A DNA stretch of 64,000 nt, from assembly GCA_025808875.1 (NCBI GenBank), contig CP075528.1, forward strand, positions 2,664,473-2,728,472, read 5' to 3'. Origin of the DNA: Enhydrobacter sp. (GTDB lineage: Bacteria; Pseudomonadota; Alphaproteobacteria; Reyranellales; Reyranellaceae). Shown here one piece after another: positions 1 to 13,997 of this stretch (positions within the stretch are counted from its first letter, which is position 1; each line of letters starts with the position of its first letter). Position numbers and translations under genes: made by a program. Under the pieces are notes generated by a model. It was given only the letters and a program-made list of their open reading frames with translations. It was not told where the DNA came from and searched no databases.

Positions 1-2048
1 TCCGCCGCCAGGAGCTGGCGGCGCGACGCGACGCACTCCGCCATGGTCCGCGACGCGCGGCTGATCGGGTCGGTCATGTAGAAATTCGCGATCGGCGAGG
101 CGAACGGCGCGTCGGATACGGCGCCGGGCTTGCCGAAATCCCCCCACTCGCCGGCCGCCTGCTGGTCGAGCCGCGCGAAGACCTTGTTCACCGCCACCAG
201 GCGCGCGCGCGCCTGCTCGATCGTGTCGTAGGGCAAGGTGCGGTCGAGACGTTCCGAAAGCGCGCGCAGGATCGCCCAGTCCTCGCGCGCCTCGCCCGGC
301 GGAAAGCCCGCGCGGAACGTCGTCTGCACCCGGCCCTCGGTGTTCACATAGGTCGCCGACTTCTCGGTGTAGGCCGCGCCCGGCAGCACGACGTCGGCGC
401 GATGGGCACCGGCATCGCCGTGATGGCCCTGGTAGATCACGAAGGCCTTGCCCAGGCGCTTCATGTCGATCTCGTCGGCCGCCAGCAGATAGACCGCATC
501 GATCTCGCGCTTCTCGCAGCCCTCGAGGATGCCCGCCACGTCGCGTCCACCGGCGCCGGGCACCAACCCGAGGTCGAGGCCGCCGACGCGCGCCGCCGCC
601 GTGTGCAGCACGGCAAAGCCGTTCCAGTCCTCGCGCACGGCATTCGCCTTCTCGGCGACCTCGCGTGCGAGCGCGAGGACCGCCGAGCCGTCTTCGCGCG
701 CCAGCGCTCCCATGCCGACGACGATCAACGGATTCTTCGCCGCCTTCAGCGTGTCGAGAAATGAGAGCCTGCCCTCGGCCAGCTCGTGCAGCGTCGCGGG
801 GCCGGCGCCCAGCCGCTCGACCGGATAGGTCAGGTCCACCGCGGGGCCGATGCTGGCGATCCTGCAGCGGCCGGCGAGGTGGCGCTTGCGGATGCGCGCA
901 TTGAGCACCGGCGCCTCGGCGCGGGGGTCGGTGCCGACCAGCAGGATCGCGTCGGCACGGTCGATGCCGCGGATGCCCGGATTGAAGATGTAGCCGCCGC
1001 GCACGCCGGCTTCGAGCCTGGCGCCGTCCTGGCGGCAATCGATGTTGGGCGAGCCCAGCGCCGCCATCAGATCCCCGAGCGCCATCATCGACTCGGCGTC
1101 GCACTGGTCGCCGGCGATGGCGGCGATCTTGCTGCCGTCGATGCCCTTGATCCGGTTGGCGATCGCGGCGAAGGCTTCATCCCAGGTCGCCGCGACCAGC
1201 CGGCCCTCGCGGCGCACATAGGGCCGATCGAGCCGCTGATAGCGAAGCCCGTCGATGGCGTGGCGCGTCTTGTCGGATATCCACTCCTCGTTGACGTCGT
1301 CGTTGAGACGCGGCAGCACGCGCATCACCACGCCGTCGCGCGTGTCGAGGCGTATGCTGGAGCCGAGCGCATCCAACACGTCGATCGATTCGGTCTTGTG
1401 CAGTTCCCAGGGACGGGCCTCGAAGGCATAGGGCTTGGAGGTCAGCGCGCCGACCGGGCAGAGATCGACGAGGTTGCCGGCGAGCTCGGTGGAGAGCGCG
1501 TGCTCGACGTAGGTCGTCACTTCCATGCTCTCGCCGCGCCCCGTCGCGCCCAGCTCCTCGACGCCCGCCACTTCGGTGGCGAAGCGGATGCAGCGCGTGC
1601 AGTGGATGCAGCGGTTCATCGAGGTCTTGACCAGCGGGCCCAGTTCCTTGTCCGGCACCGCCCGCTTGTTCTCGTGGTAGCGGCTGCGGTCGAAGCCGTA
1701 GGCCATCGCCTGGTCCTGCAGGTCGCACTCGCCGCCCTGGTCGCAGATCGGGCAGTCGAGCGGATGGTTGATCAGCAGGAACTCCATCACGCCCTTGCGC
1801 GCCTTGATGATGGTCGGCGTGGTGGTGAAGATTTCCTGCTTGTCGGCGACGGGCAACGCGCAGCTCGCCTGCGGCTTGGGCGGGCCGGGCTTCACCTCGA
1901 CCAGGCACATGCGGCAATTGCCGGCGATCGACAGCCGCTCGTGGTAGCAGAAGCGCGGAATCTCGAGGCCGGCCAGCTCGCAGGCCTGCAGCACCGTGAT
2001 GCCGGCGGGCACCTCGATCTCCTTGCCGTCGATCTTGACTATGGGCAT
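1..2048 (-). CDS. nuoG: NADH-quinone oxidoreductase subunit G (partial at window edge)
   Basis: Peripheral-arm Fe-S subunit of complex I, which passes electrons from NADH through a chain of clusters to quinone. 682 residues are visible and the frame is open to the left edge. The last visible residues (NFYMTDPISRAS region) are typical of the C-terminus of alphaproteobacterial NuoG, so only a few residues are missing. The N-terminal [2Fe-2S] ferredoxin domain has C34, C45, C48 and C63. It is followed by the His-Cys cluster motif HPLDCPICDQGGECDLQ and by CIHCTRC of a [4Fe-4S] site, then the molybdopterin-oxidoreductase-like domain. Start ATG at 2048 has AGGGAG upstream and lies 15 bases after nuoF. 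It is the last nuo gene visible; nuoH and onward should lie beyond the left edge. Confidence 0.97.
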   Translation of the reverse strand, partial: MPIVKIDGKEIEVPAGITVLQACELAGLEIPRFCYHERLSIAGNCRMCLVEVKPGPPKPQASCALPVADKQEIFTTTPTIIKARKGVMEFLLINHPLDCPICDQGGECDLQDQAMAYGFDRSRYHENKRAVPDKELGPLVKTSMNRCIHCTRCIRFATEVAGVEELGATGRGESMEVTTYVEHALSTELAGNLVDLCPVGALTSKPYAFEARPWELHKTESIDVLDALGSSIRLDTRDGVVMRVLPRLNDDVNEEWISDKTRHAIDGLRYQRLDRPYVRREGRLVAATWDEAFAAIANRIKGIDGSKIAAIAGDQCDAESMMALGDLMAALGSPNIDCRQDGARLEAGVRGGYIFNPGIRGIDRADAILLVGTDPRAEAPVLNARIRKRHLAGRCRIASIGPAVDLTYPVERLGAGPATLHELAEGRLSFLDTLKAAKNPLIVVGMGALAREDGSAVLALAREVAEKANAVREDWNGFAVLHTAAARVGGLDLGLVPGAGGRDVAGILEGCEKREIDAVYLLAADEIDMKRLGKAFVIYQGHHGDAGAHRADVVLPGAAYTEKSATYVNTEGRVQTTFRAGFPPGEAREDWAILRALSERLDRTLPYDTIEQARARLVAVNKVFARLDQQAAGEWGDFGKPGAVSDAPFASPIANFYMTDPISRASRTMAECVASRRQLLAA

Positions 2049-2063
2049 CGCGAACTCCCTGCC

Positions 2064-3347
<1,284 letters not shown>

Positions 3348-3351
3348 GACG

Positions 3352-3936
3352 CTACTCGCCCTTGAGGCTGGTCAGGCCGCCTTCCGGCGCCGACGTCTGC
3401 CGGTCGACCTGGGGGCCGGGCTTCGGCAGCTCGCCGCGCCGCAACGCCTCCAGCACCCTGCCGATCGAGGCCTCGTCGAGATCCTCGTAGAAATCGTCGT
3501 TGATCTGCACGACCGGGGCGTTGACGCAGGCGCCGAGGCACTCGACCTCCTGTACGGTGAAGGTCTCGCCGTCGGCCGCCGCCAGCTCGCAGGCCTTCAT
3601 GATCTTCTCCGAACCGCGCAGCCAGCACGGCGTCGTCGTGCAGACCTGCAGCAGGTAGCGCCCCTTCGGCCTGAGCTGGAACATGGTGTAGAAGGTCGCG
3701 ATCTCGTAGACGCGGATCGGCGCCATGTCGAGGATGCGCGCGACCTCGTTCATCGCCACACGCGGCAGCCAGCCCTGCTGGCGCTGCGCGAGGTCGAGCA
3801 GCCCGATCACCGCGCTCGCCTGGCGGCCGGGCGGATACTGCGCCATCAGCTCCTTCGCCCGCGCCATGTTCTCCGGCGTGAAGGCGAACGAGGCGACCTG
3901 CGGCACGTCCTTGGGATCGGCGGTGATCATCGCCAT
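3352..3936 (-). CDS. nuoE: NADH-quinone oxidoreductase subunit E
   Basis: 194 residues. It is the thioredoxin-fold [2Fe-2S] (N1a) subunit of the NADH-oxidising module of complex I. The cluster ligands are C99 and C104 (CX4C) and C133 and C137 (CX3C, in [10 protein letters not shown]). The reading frame continues upstream without a stop, but that part is out-of-frame nuoD. ATG at 3936 was chosen because AGGAG sits 8 bases before it, and it lies 11 bases downstream of the nuoD stop. A second in-frame ATG at 3930 is possible. The roughly 25-residue C-terminal tail after the thioredoxin fold is charged and looks disordered. Confidence 0.96.
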   Translation of the reverse strand: MAMITADPKDVPQVASFAFTPENMARAKELMAQYPPGRQASAVIGLLDLAQRQQGWLPRVAMNEVARILDMAPIRVYEIATFYTMFQLRPKGRYLLQVCTTTPCWLRGSEKIMKACELAAADGETFTVQEVECLGACVNAPVVQINDDFYEDLDEASIGRVLEALRRGELPKPGPQVDRQTSAPEGGLTSLKGE

Positions 3937-3947
3937 CGCGTCGTCTC

Positions 3948-5132
3948 CTAGCGGTCGATCTCGCCGAACACGATGTCGAGCGAACCGATGTTCGCCGACA
4001 TGTCGGCGAGCTGGTGGCCCTTGGTCATCATGTCCAGCGCCTGCAGGTGCGGGAAGCCCGGCGCGCGGATCTTGCAGCGGTACGGCTTGTTGGTGCCGTC
4101 CGACACCAGATAGACGGCGAACTCGCCCTTCGGCGCCTCGACCGCGGTGTAGGTCTCGCCCGGCGGCACCTTGTAGCCCTCGGTGTAGAGCTTGAAGTGA
4201 TGGATGAGGGCCTCCATCGAGCCCTTCATCTCGCCGCGGCGCGGCGGCGCCACCTTGCGGTCGTCGACGCGCACCGGCCCGCCGACCTTGCGCAGCGCGG
4301 CCACGCACTGCTCCATGATGCGCGCGCTCTGCGTCATCTCCTCGCAGCGCACCAGGAAGCGGGCGAAGCAGTCGCCCGTCTTGCCGACCGGAATGTCGAA
4401 CTCCATGCGCTCGTAGACGTCGTAGGGCTGCGACTTGCGCAGGTCCCACGGCACGCCCGAGGCACGCAGCATCGGGCCCGAGAAGCCCCACTCGATGGCC
4501 TGCTCCGACGACACCACGCCGATATCGACCATGCGCTGGCGGAAGATGCGGTTGTCGTAGAGCAGCTTTTCCAGATCCTTGAGGAACGGGTGGAACTGCT
4601 TGATCCATCCTTCCATCGAATCGAGCATGCCCTCGGGCAGGTCCTGGTGCACGCCGCCGGGCCGGAAGTAGTTGGCGTGCATGCGCGAGCCGCTGACCTG
4701 CTCGTAGTATTCCATCAGCAGCTCGCGCTGCTCGAAGCCCCACAGCGGCGGCGTCAGCGCGCCGACGTCCATGGCGAAGGTCGTGACGTTCAGCAGATGG
4801 TTGAGGATGCGCGTGACCTCGCAGAACAGCACGCGGATGTACTGCGCGCGCTCCGGCGCGGTGATGCCGAGCAGCTTCTCGGTGGCGAGCGCGAAGGCGT
4901 GCTCCTGGCTCATCGGCGAGACGTAGTCGAGGCGGTCGAAGTACGGCACCGCCTGCAGGTAGGTCTTGTACTCGATCAGCTTCTCGGTGCCGCGATGGAG
5001 CAGGCCGATGTGCGGATCGCAGCGCTCGACGATCTCGCCGTCCATCTCGACGACGAGGCGCAGCACGCCGTGGGCCGCCGGGTGCTGCGGCCCGAAATTC
5101 ATCGTCAGCGTCTTGATCTCGACGTCGGACAT
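3948..5132 (-). CDS. nuoD: NADH-quinone oxidoreductase subunit D
   Basis: 394 residues. It is the 49-kDa-type subunit that forms much of the quinone-binding cavity next to cluster N2 of NuoB. The N-terminus [20 protein letters not shown] and the downstream HRGTEKLIE and GFPHLQALD motifs are family hallmarks, and the C-terminus FGEIDR is typical. The start ATG at 5132 shares its A with the nuoC TGA stop (TGATG), which implies translational coupling. The frame is open upstream, but that is nuoC read out of frame. Confidence 0.98.
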   Translation of the reverse strand: MSDVEIKTLTMNFGPQHPAAHGVLRLVVEMDGEIVERCDPHIGLLHRGTEKLIEYKTYLQAVPYFDRLDYVSPMSQEHAFALATEKLLGITAPERAQYIRVLFCEVTRILNHLLNVTTFAMDVGALTPPLWGFEQRELLMEYYEQVSGSRMHANYFRPGGVHQDLPEGMLDSMEGWIKQFHPFLKDLEKLLYDNRIFRQRMVDIGVVSSEQAIEWGFSGPMLRASGVPWDLRKSQPYDVYERMEFDIPVGKTGDCFARFLVRCEEMTQSARIMEQCVAALRKVGGPVRVDDRKVAPPRRGEMKGSMEALIHHFKLYTEGYKVPPGETYTAVEAPKGEFAVYLVSDGTNKPYRCKIRAPGFPHLQALDMMTKGHQLADMSANIGSLDIVFGEIDR

Positions 5133-5722
5133 CAGCCGGTCTTCGCCTTCTCGTCGCCGGGCAGGAGGTGCTGCGCGCCCTCCCAGGGGCTGAGGAAATC
5201 GAACCGGCGGAACTCCTGCTGGAGCTTCACCGGCTCGTAGACCACGCGCTTCTGCACGTCGTCCCAGCGCAGCTCGACGAAGCCGGTGAGCGGAAAGTCC
5301 TTGCGCAGCGGATGGCCCTCGAAGCCGTAGTCGGTGAGGATGCGCCGCAGGTCGGGGTGGTCGGAGAACCAGATACCGTAGAGATCCCAGGTCTCGCGCT
5401 CGAACCAGTTGGCGGACTTGTAGACCGCGTCGGCCGACGGCACCGGCGTCGTTTCGTCGGTCGCCACCTTCACGCGGACGCGCTGGTTGAGCTTGAGGCT
5501 GAGCAGGTTGTAGACCACGTCGAAGCGCTTCTCGCGCTCGGGCCAATCGACGCCGCAGATGTCGATCAGCTGCTTGAACAGGCACTTGGGATCGTTCTTC
5601 AGGAACGTCAGCAGGGCGATCACCTTGTCTGGCGTCGTCTCCACCATGAGTTCGCCCAGCCGCACCGACATGCCGGTGGCGGCGCCGCTCTGCTGGACGA
5701 TGTGGTTGCCGAGCTCTTCCAT
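5132..5722 (-). CDS. nuoC: NADH-quinone oxidoreductase subunit C
   Basis: 196 residues. It is the 30-kDa-type subunit of the complex I connecting module and is separate from NuoD here, not fused as in E. coli. The signature region reads [20 protein letters not shown], followed by [21 protein letters not shown] at 5722 is preferred over an adjacent in-frame GTG at 5725 because GGAG lies 7 bases before it. It lies 13 bases after the nuoB stop and overlaps the nuoD start by one base. Confidence 0.97.
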   Translation of the reverse strand: MEELGNHIVQQSGAATGMSVRLGELMVETTPDKVIALLTFLKNDPKCLFKQLIDICGVDWPEREKRFDVVYNLLSLKLNQRVRVKVATDETTPVPSADAVYKSANWFERETWDLYGIWFSDHPDLRRILTDYGFEGHPLRKDFPLTGFVELRWDDVQKRVVYEPVKLQQEFRRFDFLSPWEGAQHLLPGDEKAKTG

Positions 5723-5735
5723 CACGCCGCTCCGC

Positions 5736-6269
5736 TCACCGCACGATGGTGCCGGTGCGGCGGATCTTCTTCTGGAGCTGCAGGATGCCGTAGAGCAGCG
5801 CCTCGGCCGTCGGCGGACAGCCCGGGACGTAGACGTCGACCGGCACGATGCGGTCGCAGCCGCGCACCACCGAGTAGCTGTAGTGATAGTAGCCGCCGCC
5901 GTTGGCGCACGAGCCCATCGAGATGACGTAGCGCGGCTCGGCCATCTGGTCGTAGATCTTGCGCAGCGCCGGCGCCATCTTGTTGCACAGCGTGCCGGCC
6001 ACGATCATGACGTCGGCCGAGCGCGGGCTCGGCATCGGCGCGAAGCCGAAGCGGTCGAGGTCGTAGCGGCTCATCCAGGCATGGATCATCTCGACGCCGC
6101 AGCAGGCCAGGCCGAAGGTCAGGCCCCACAGCGAGCCGGTGCGCGCCCAGGTGACGAGCTTGTCGAGCTGGGCGACGACGAAGCCCTTGTCGGCCAGTTC
6201 GTCGTTCAATGCACGCGACAGCGCCGCGTTCGCGGCCGGATCGTGCTTGGGCTGGGCGATCACTCCCAT
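5736..6269 (-). CDS. nuoB: NADH-quinone oxidoreductase subunit B
   Basis: 177 residues. It carries [4Fe-4S] cluster N2, the terminal electron donor to quinone in complex I. The visible ligands are the tandem cysteines C56-C57 (ACCGVE), C121 ([13 protein letters not shown]) and C151 ([11 protein letters not shown]). ATG at 6269 lies inside the end of nuoA, so the two genes overlap by 10 bases. The 97 upstream codons that stay open in this frame are nuoA read in another frame. Confidence 0.98.
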   Translation of the reverse strand: MGVIAQPKHDPAANAALSRALNDELADKGFVVAQLDKLVTWARTGSLWGLTFGLACCGVEMIHAWMSRYDLDRFGFAPMPSPRSADVMIVAGTLCNKMAPALRKIYDQMAEPRYVISMGSCANGGGYYHYSYSVVRGCDRIVPVDVYVPGCPPTAEALLYGILQLQKKIRRTGTIVR

Positions 6270-6631
6270 TCCAGGGCTCCCTTGCGCCATTCGTAGACGA
6301 ACCCGACGGTCAGCACGGCGAGGAAGAGCATCATCGACCAGAAGCCGAACACGCCGATGTCTCCCAGCGCCACCGCCCACGGGAACAGGAAGGCCACCTC
6401 GAGGTCGAAGATGATGAAGAGGATGGCCACGAGATAGAAACGCACGTCGAACCGCCCGCGGGCATCGTCGAACGGCGCGAAACCGCATTCGAAGGGCGAC
6501 AATTTCTCGGAGTTCGGATTCTGCCGGGCGATCAGGTAGGAACCGCCGATCATGGCGCACGTAAGGCCCAGGGCGAGGCCGAGGAAGATCAGAATCGGAA
6601 GATATTCCAGCAGAAGCTCTTCCATCGTCAC
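6260..6631 (-). CDS. nuoA: NADH-quinone oxidoreductase subunit A
   Basis: 123 residues. It is a small membrane subunit of complex I at the junction of the peripheral and membrane arms. Three hydrophobic segments are visible, at about residues 10-35, 66-90 and 96-117, with the conserved PFECGF loop between the first two. It is the first gene of the nuo operon. ATG at 6631 is preceded by AAGGGGTG. Only 45 bases separate it from the 3' end of tRNA-Asp on the same strand, and I see no clear promoter in that gap. Confidence 0.96.
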   Translation of the reverse strand: MTMEELLLEYLPILIFLGLALGLTCAMIGGSYLIARQNPNSEKLSPFECGFAPFDDARGRFDVRFYLVAILFIIFDLEVAFLFPWAVALGDIGVFGFWSMMLFLAVLTVGFVYEWRKGALEWE

Positions 6632-6676
6632 CCCTTCGCCCCCAATTTCCCTGCGGCGGGTCGCCAGCGTTGGGGC

Positions 6677-6753
<77 letters not shown>

Positions 6754-6782
6754 AATAGCCCCAAACGGCGCGCGGAGAGATA

Positions 6783-6802
6783 AAGGACCCCCCATGGGGT
6801 GT
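6783..6802 (-). terminator. Possible weak terminator downstream of the broken GIY-YIG gene
   Basis: On the minus strand ACCCC-ATG-GGGGGT forms a short GC hairpin followed by CCTTTAT. It lies about 75 bases downstream of the GIY-YIG remnant and upstream of tRNA-Asp. The U-run is poor, so this is a weak call. Confidence 0.3.
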
Positions 6803-6877
6803 CAAGCTTACCGCACCCGCGAAAGCGTGCGTAAGTGTCCGAGAAATCAGCGCTTTCGGCGTGCAGACGAAACCTTC

Positions 6878-7119
6878 CTACCAAAGCCTCTTTCTGGCGA
6901 ATGCATGACCTGAACCGGATTTGAGATAGCGCTCGAAGTCCGCCCACCTGCCGGCATTCGAAAAGGCGATGCAGGTGACCAAGGTCCACGGCGCATACTT
7001 CGACGTCTGCGCGGACTTTCTCGCGTTGTCCTCGGCCAACCGTCGCTTGAGGTCCGACGTGCTCCTACGTGGCGTTGGCCGGCCGCCGATCCACTTTCCA
7101 GCAAGTATGAGTAGTGCAT
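6878..7119 (-). pseudogene. GIY-YIG nuclease family gene, frameshifted
   Basis: Two frames together spell a small single-domain GIY-YIG nuclease (about 80 residues, URI/YhbQ-like). The first frame starts at ATG 7119 with GGAGGAGGG upstream and reads MHYSYLLES...QRHVG. The second frame then gives STSDLKRRLAEDN, KYAPW and AFSN...FERYLKSGSGHAFARKRLW before TAG at 6878. The switch is at about 7062-7068, where one missing base explains it: the span is 242 bases, one short of 81 codons. The catalytic Glu (FERYLKSGSG) is kept, and the second Tyr motif has changed to RHVG. No long homopolymer sits at the break, which argues against a simple read error but does not exclude it. Confidence 0.8.
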
Positions 7120-7187
7120 CAGCTGCCCTCCTCCACCAACGCTGCGGGGGACATCCTGCTTCGCCATGTCGTGGCGAGGCAAATCGT

Positions 7188-9143
7188 TCAGTCTGGCAGC
7201 CCGGCCTTGCGCAAGCCATCGGCGAAGCGATCCAACTGTTTTTGATAAGTTGGATGGTCGGACAGGCTGAGGTTCTGTCGCGCCTTGGAAACCGTGTCGA
7301 TCCGAGGTGCATACTTCAGGTACTCGGCAATAGCCGCGCGAGCTTCGCGATCACGGCCTAGGTGCGCGGACGCGGCGGCCAGGGTCTCATATGAGCGCGG
7401 AAACTTCGGGTTCACGGCCAGGGCGTTCTTCGACGCAGTCACCGCCAGCTCGTCAGCACCAGTCAGAACGTGTGCGTAAGCTGCGGTCCAATGCCAGACG
7501 GCTCCGAGTGGTTCTCGCGGGCTGAGACGGAATGCTCGCTCCAGGAAGGGGATGCCTTCCTGCGCGCGGCCCAGCAAAATCATGCCGTACGCCAAGCCAT
7601 GATAGGGTAAAGGGTTGTTCGGGTTCAGTGCGATCGCCATGTCCATCGCCGCCAAGGCCCGGTCCTGCTGCCCGCTCGAGCGTAGTGCATAGCCCAGCAT
7701 GTAGTGCGCGTCCGAGCTCCGCGGCGCCAATTGGATAGCGCGCTCTCCCGCGTCGACTGCTTTACGCAGCGAGGCAGCGCTCGACTCGCTCCATCCGAAG
7801 TTTCCGGCGCGGGTATGCAGGTAAGTTGCCGCGGTCCACGCGAGGGCCGACGTTTCATCCAGCGCTATTGCCTGCTCGATGAGCGGCTCCGCTGCGCGGT
7901 TTGTCTCGGCAGTCTGCGGCTTGTTCAACAGGATTATCCACCCGCGCAATGCAAGATCACTCGCTTCCATGTTGCCCGACTGTCCAAGCCGGCGGCTCTC
8001 CGCCTCCATGAGTTCCAGGTTGAGGGCACGAGCGATTCGGCCGGTGATCTCGCTTTGCAGGGCGAAGATATCCTGCGTTTCCCGATCGAATCGTTCCGCC
8101 CAGATATGCGCTGACGTAGCCGCTTCGATGAGCTGAGCATTGACTCTGAGCTGAGTGCCGGCCCTCCGGACGCTACCCTCAAGCACATAGCGAATGCCAA
8201 GCTCTTCGCCGACCTTGCGCGTGTCCACGGACTTGCCCCGGTAGGTGAAGGAGGTGTTGCGCGCGATCACAAACGAGCCGGAAATACGAGAGAGGTCTGT
8301 GATCAGGTCGTCAGTGATGCCGTCGGCCAGATATTCTTGGTCCTTGTCATCCGATAGATTTGTGAACGGCAGTACCACGATCGAAAGGCGGGGCGTCTCC
8401 CTGTCGGACTGCGAAGCTTGGGCCTCGGGCGCAGCTGCGCCCGGCAAGCTGCTCCAATTGACTGACCACCACAGGAAGCCCATGCCCAGCAGCGCCAGGC
8501 AGGCGACCATCGCGATAACGGAGCGCCGGCGATGCCGGGGCGGTCCGACTGACAAGGTGGCCACGGTATAGCCGCCACCTGGCCGTAATCGATAGGCCTC
8601 CACTAAGCGGGTGAGGTTCTTCACCTGCTGCTCACCGAGCTCGTCGTACTCGATGGCCAAGCGACCCCGGATCTGTTCGAAGACATTGCGCGAGACGCAT
8701 ATACTGCCCGGCTCAGCCATTTGCTCCAGGCGCGCGGCGATATTGACGCCATCACCGAAAACATCGCCGCCTTCGTGAATGACGTCCCCAAGATTTATGC
8801 CGATTCTAAAGCGGATTCTCTGCACCTCTGTCAGAGTGGCCTCGCGGGTCTCCATATCAGCCTGCAGGTCCAAGGCGCAGCTGACCGCGGCCAAGGCACT
8901 GGCGAACTCGATTAGAAATCCATCACCGGTGGTCTTGACGATGCGGCCTTCGTAGTGTTCGACGCGAGGTCCTATCGTCTCTTGGTGGATACTTCTGAGA
9001 CGCGAGAGGGTGCCGGCCTCGTCGTGCTCCATGAGACGTGAGTAGCCAGCGACATCCGCCGCCAAAATGGCAGACAGCCGCCGGCGCACTTTCTCATTCT
9101 GCATGCCTGCACCCACCAGAGTGGTATCTCGTAATTGTACCAT
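7188..9143 (-). CDS. Class III adenylate cyclase with C-terminal TPR domain
   Basis: 651 residues. The N-terminal cyclase domain covers about residues 20-190, with metal-binding D30 (AADVAGYS) and D74 (TTGDGF) and transition-state residues N134 and R138 (GVNIAARLE). K70 and D131 occupy the adenine-specifying positions, so ATP is the likely substrate. One membrane segment at about 207-228 puts the cyclase in the cytoplasm. The C-terminal half has a TolB/FlgO-like region (RLSIVVLPFTNLSDDKDQEYLADGI, about 255-380) and then TPR repeats to the end. This architecture is common and multi-copy in rhizobia and relatives. ATG at 9104 (residue 14) is an alternative start. Codon use is less GC-rich than in the flanking genes. 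Confidence 0.88.
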   Translation of the reverse strand: MVQLRDTTLVGAGMQNEKVRRRLSAILAADVAGYSRLMEHDEAGTLSRLRSIHQETIGPRVEHYEGRIVKTTGDGFLIEFASALAAVSCALDLQADMETREATLTEVQRIRFRIGINLGDVIHEGGDVFGDGVNIAARLEQMAEPGSICVSRNVFEQIRGRLAIEYDELGEQQVKNLTRLVEAYRLRPGGGYTVATLSVGPPRHRRRSVIAMVACLALLGMGFLWWSVNWSSLPGAAAPEAQASQSDRETPRLSIVVLPFTNLSDDKDQEYLADGITDDLITDLSRISGSFVIARNTSFTYRGKSVDTRKVGEELGIRYVLEGSVRRAGTQLRVNAQLIEAATSAHIWAERFDRETQDIFALQSEITGRIARALNLELMEAESRRLGQSGNMEASDLALRGWIILLNKPQTAETNRAAEPLIEQAIALDETSALAWTAATYLHTRAGNFGWSESSAASLRKAVDAGERAIQLAPRSSDAHYMLGYALRSSGQQDRALAAMDMAIALNPNNPLPYHGLAYGMILLGRAQEGIPFLERAFRLSPREPLGAVWHWTAAYAHVLTGADELAVTASKNALAVNPKFPRSYETLAAASAHLGRDREARAAIAEYLKYAPRIDTVSKARQNLSLSDHPTYQKQLDRFADGLRKAGLPD

Positions 9144-9451
9144 GTGAAATGGCCTTGGTTTAGGCGGATGAGGGGCAGAGAAGAGCTGTCGCTGCAGTCA
9201 TCCATCGTTGTGATGGGGCGCCGCCGACGGCTCTGAGGTTGGACCGTATGGGGCTGGGAACGCCCCCCAGTACAAGCCTCGCCAAGGTGTAGTCCCGCAG
9301 GCCGCAACGAAGGGGCGGCTGCAGCCGCGTACTTTATGTCTCAGCGAAGCCGGCGTGATTCGCTGGCGCATCGTCATGGGCCCATCAGCTCGCTGCGGGG
9401 CGGTTGCGCGCAACCAATTCAAATCCTGCGAAGCGCGCAGTGCGAAGCAGG
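9144..9451. other. Intergenic stretch without a recognisable gene
   Basis: About 300 bases between the cyclase start and tRNA-Val. Short open frames exist on the minus strand but show no family motifs or ribosome sites. The composition resembles the lower-GC cyclase gene more than the housekeeping genes to its right. It must contain the cyclase promoter, but I cannot place it with confidence. Confidence 0.5.
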
Positions 9452-9526
9452 TGGTGGGCGATGACGGGATCGAACCGCCGACCTGTCCCGTGTAAAGGGA
9501 ATGCTCTACCGCTGAGCTAATCGCCC
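9452..9526 (-). tRNA. tRNA-Val (anticodon TAC)
   Basis: The cloverleaf starts GGGCGAT and ends ATCGCCC, discriminator A, encoded CCA at 9454-9452. The seven-base anticodon loop TTTACAC gives anticodon UAC. The T-arm is GGCGG-TTCGATC-CCGTC with one G-U pair. The outermost anticodon-stem pair looks mismatched (T-C), which is slightly unusual. Confidence 0.94.
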
Positions 9527-9561
9527 GACGCGCTTGTTAGCACAGGCACGCGGCGAACGGT

Positions 9562-9834
9562 TCAGTTGATCGCGTCCTTGAGCGCCTTGCTCGCCTTGAA
9601 GCGCGGCACGTTCGAGGCCGGGATCCTGATCTTCTCCCCGGTCTGCGGGTTGCGCCCCTCGGTGGCCTTGCGCCGCGACACCTGGAACGTGCCGAAGCCG
9701 ACCAGCAGAACCTTCTCTTTTTTCTTCAGCGACTTGGTGACGACCGTGAGGATCGCATCGACGGCGTTGGCCGCATCCGTCTTCGAAAGGTTGGTCGAAG
9801 CGGCGACGGCGGCGATCAAATCATGCTTGTTCAC
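9562..9834 (-). CDS. hupB: DNA-binding protein HU
   Basis: 90 residues, the standard length for HU. It is a dimeric histone-like protein that bends DNA and helps organise the nucleoid. It begins MNKHDLIAAVA, has the beta-arm sequence with GRNPQTGEKI and the IPASNVPRFKASKALKDAIN end. The start codon is GTG at 9834. It sits downstream of lon, behind its own promoter candidate and after a lon terminator, so it is probably transcribed independently. The lon-hup order is widely conserved in proteobacteria. Confidence 0.97.
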   Translation of the reverse strand: MNKHDLIAAVAASTNLSKTDAANAVDAILTVVTKSLKKKEKVLLVGFGTFQVSRRKATEGRNPQTGEKIRIPASNVPRFKASKALKDAIN

Positions 9835-9866
9835 GGGCGGGCCTCTACAAGGGACGGCAAAGTGAA

Positions 9867-9895
9867 GTGTAAGGGCGGCACGAAAACGGCGTCAA
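9867..9895 (-). promoter_or_regulatory. Sigma-70 type promoter for hup
   Basis: On the minus strand TTGACG (9895-9890) and TTACAC (9872-9867) are separated by 17 bases, 32 bases before the GTG start of hup. Spacing and -35 match are good and the -10 match is moderate. The site lies beyond the lon terminator, which supports an independent hup promoter. Confidence 0.55.
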
Positions 9896-9960
9896 CGCCG
9901 ATTACCATATTTTGTGGTCGATAGGCCTCATTCACCGCATGGGTTGGGGATCGACCCAGT

Positions 9961-9988
9961 AAAAAGCCCCGGATCTCTCCGGGGCTTT
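9961..9988 (-). terminator. Rho-independent terminator of lon
   Basis: A perfect 11-bp stem (AAAGCCCCGGA/TCCGGGGCTTT) with a four-base loop is followed on the minus strand by TTTTT. It lies 25 bases after the lon stop codon. Confidence 0.9.
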
Positions 9989-10012
9989 CAGTCGACTCTC
10001 GTCGGCTGTCGG

Positions 10013-12412
<2,400 letters not shown>

Positions 12413-12514
12413 GATGCCTCGCAACATATACTGTTAGAGCTGCCACGCGCCCGCGCCACGACCCCCGACCGGGCAGTCCGCGGCAAGAAGCCACGCGCAC
12501 TCGCTGCAAAGATT

Positions 12515-12542
12515 GGCCCGAACGGAGGTCCGTTCAAGGCCC
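12515..12542 (-). promoter_or_regulatory. Inverted repeat with CTTGAA in the clpX-lon gap
   Basis: GAACGGA-GG-TCCGTTC (12520-12535) is a perfect 7-bp inverted repeat, extended by flanking GGCC on both sides. On the minus strand CTTGAA (12538-12533) overlaps it and resembles a heat-shock sigma -35 element; CCAATCTTT about 19 bases on is only a poor -10. It may be a clpX terminator/attenuator or part of the lon promoter. I cannot decide which. Confidence 0.35.
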
Positions 12543-12582
12543 GCCGGACAACCCCGGCTTCACGATGCCGAGGCTGCAAATA

Positions 12583-13854
<1,272 letters not shown>

Positions 13855-13997
13855 GTGATTAACGCACCTCCGCTTGGGGGCCCGCTGCCGGCGAGCCCGC
13901 ACACAAGACTATGTTAAACGCGCCTCCCGGACCGCGACAACATCAAAATATGGTGTATCGCAGGGGGGAAGCCAGACAACTGGTCGCGGTGCCCCGT

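Noticed and set aside
1..2048. nuoG considered truncated or frameshifted
   Set aside because: The frame is continuous from 2048 to base 1 and reaches the normal C-terminal block; it simply leaves the window.
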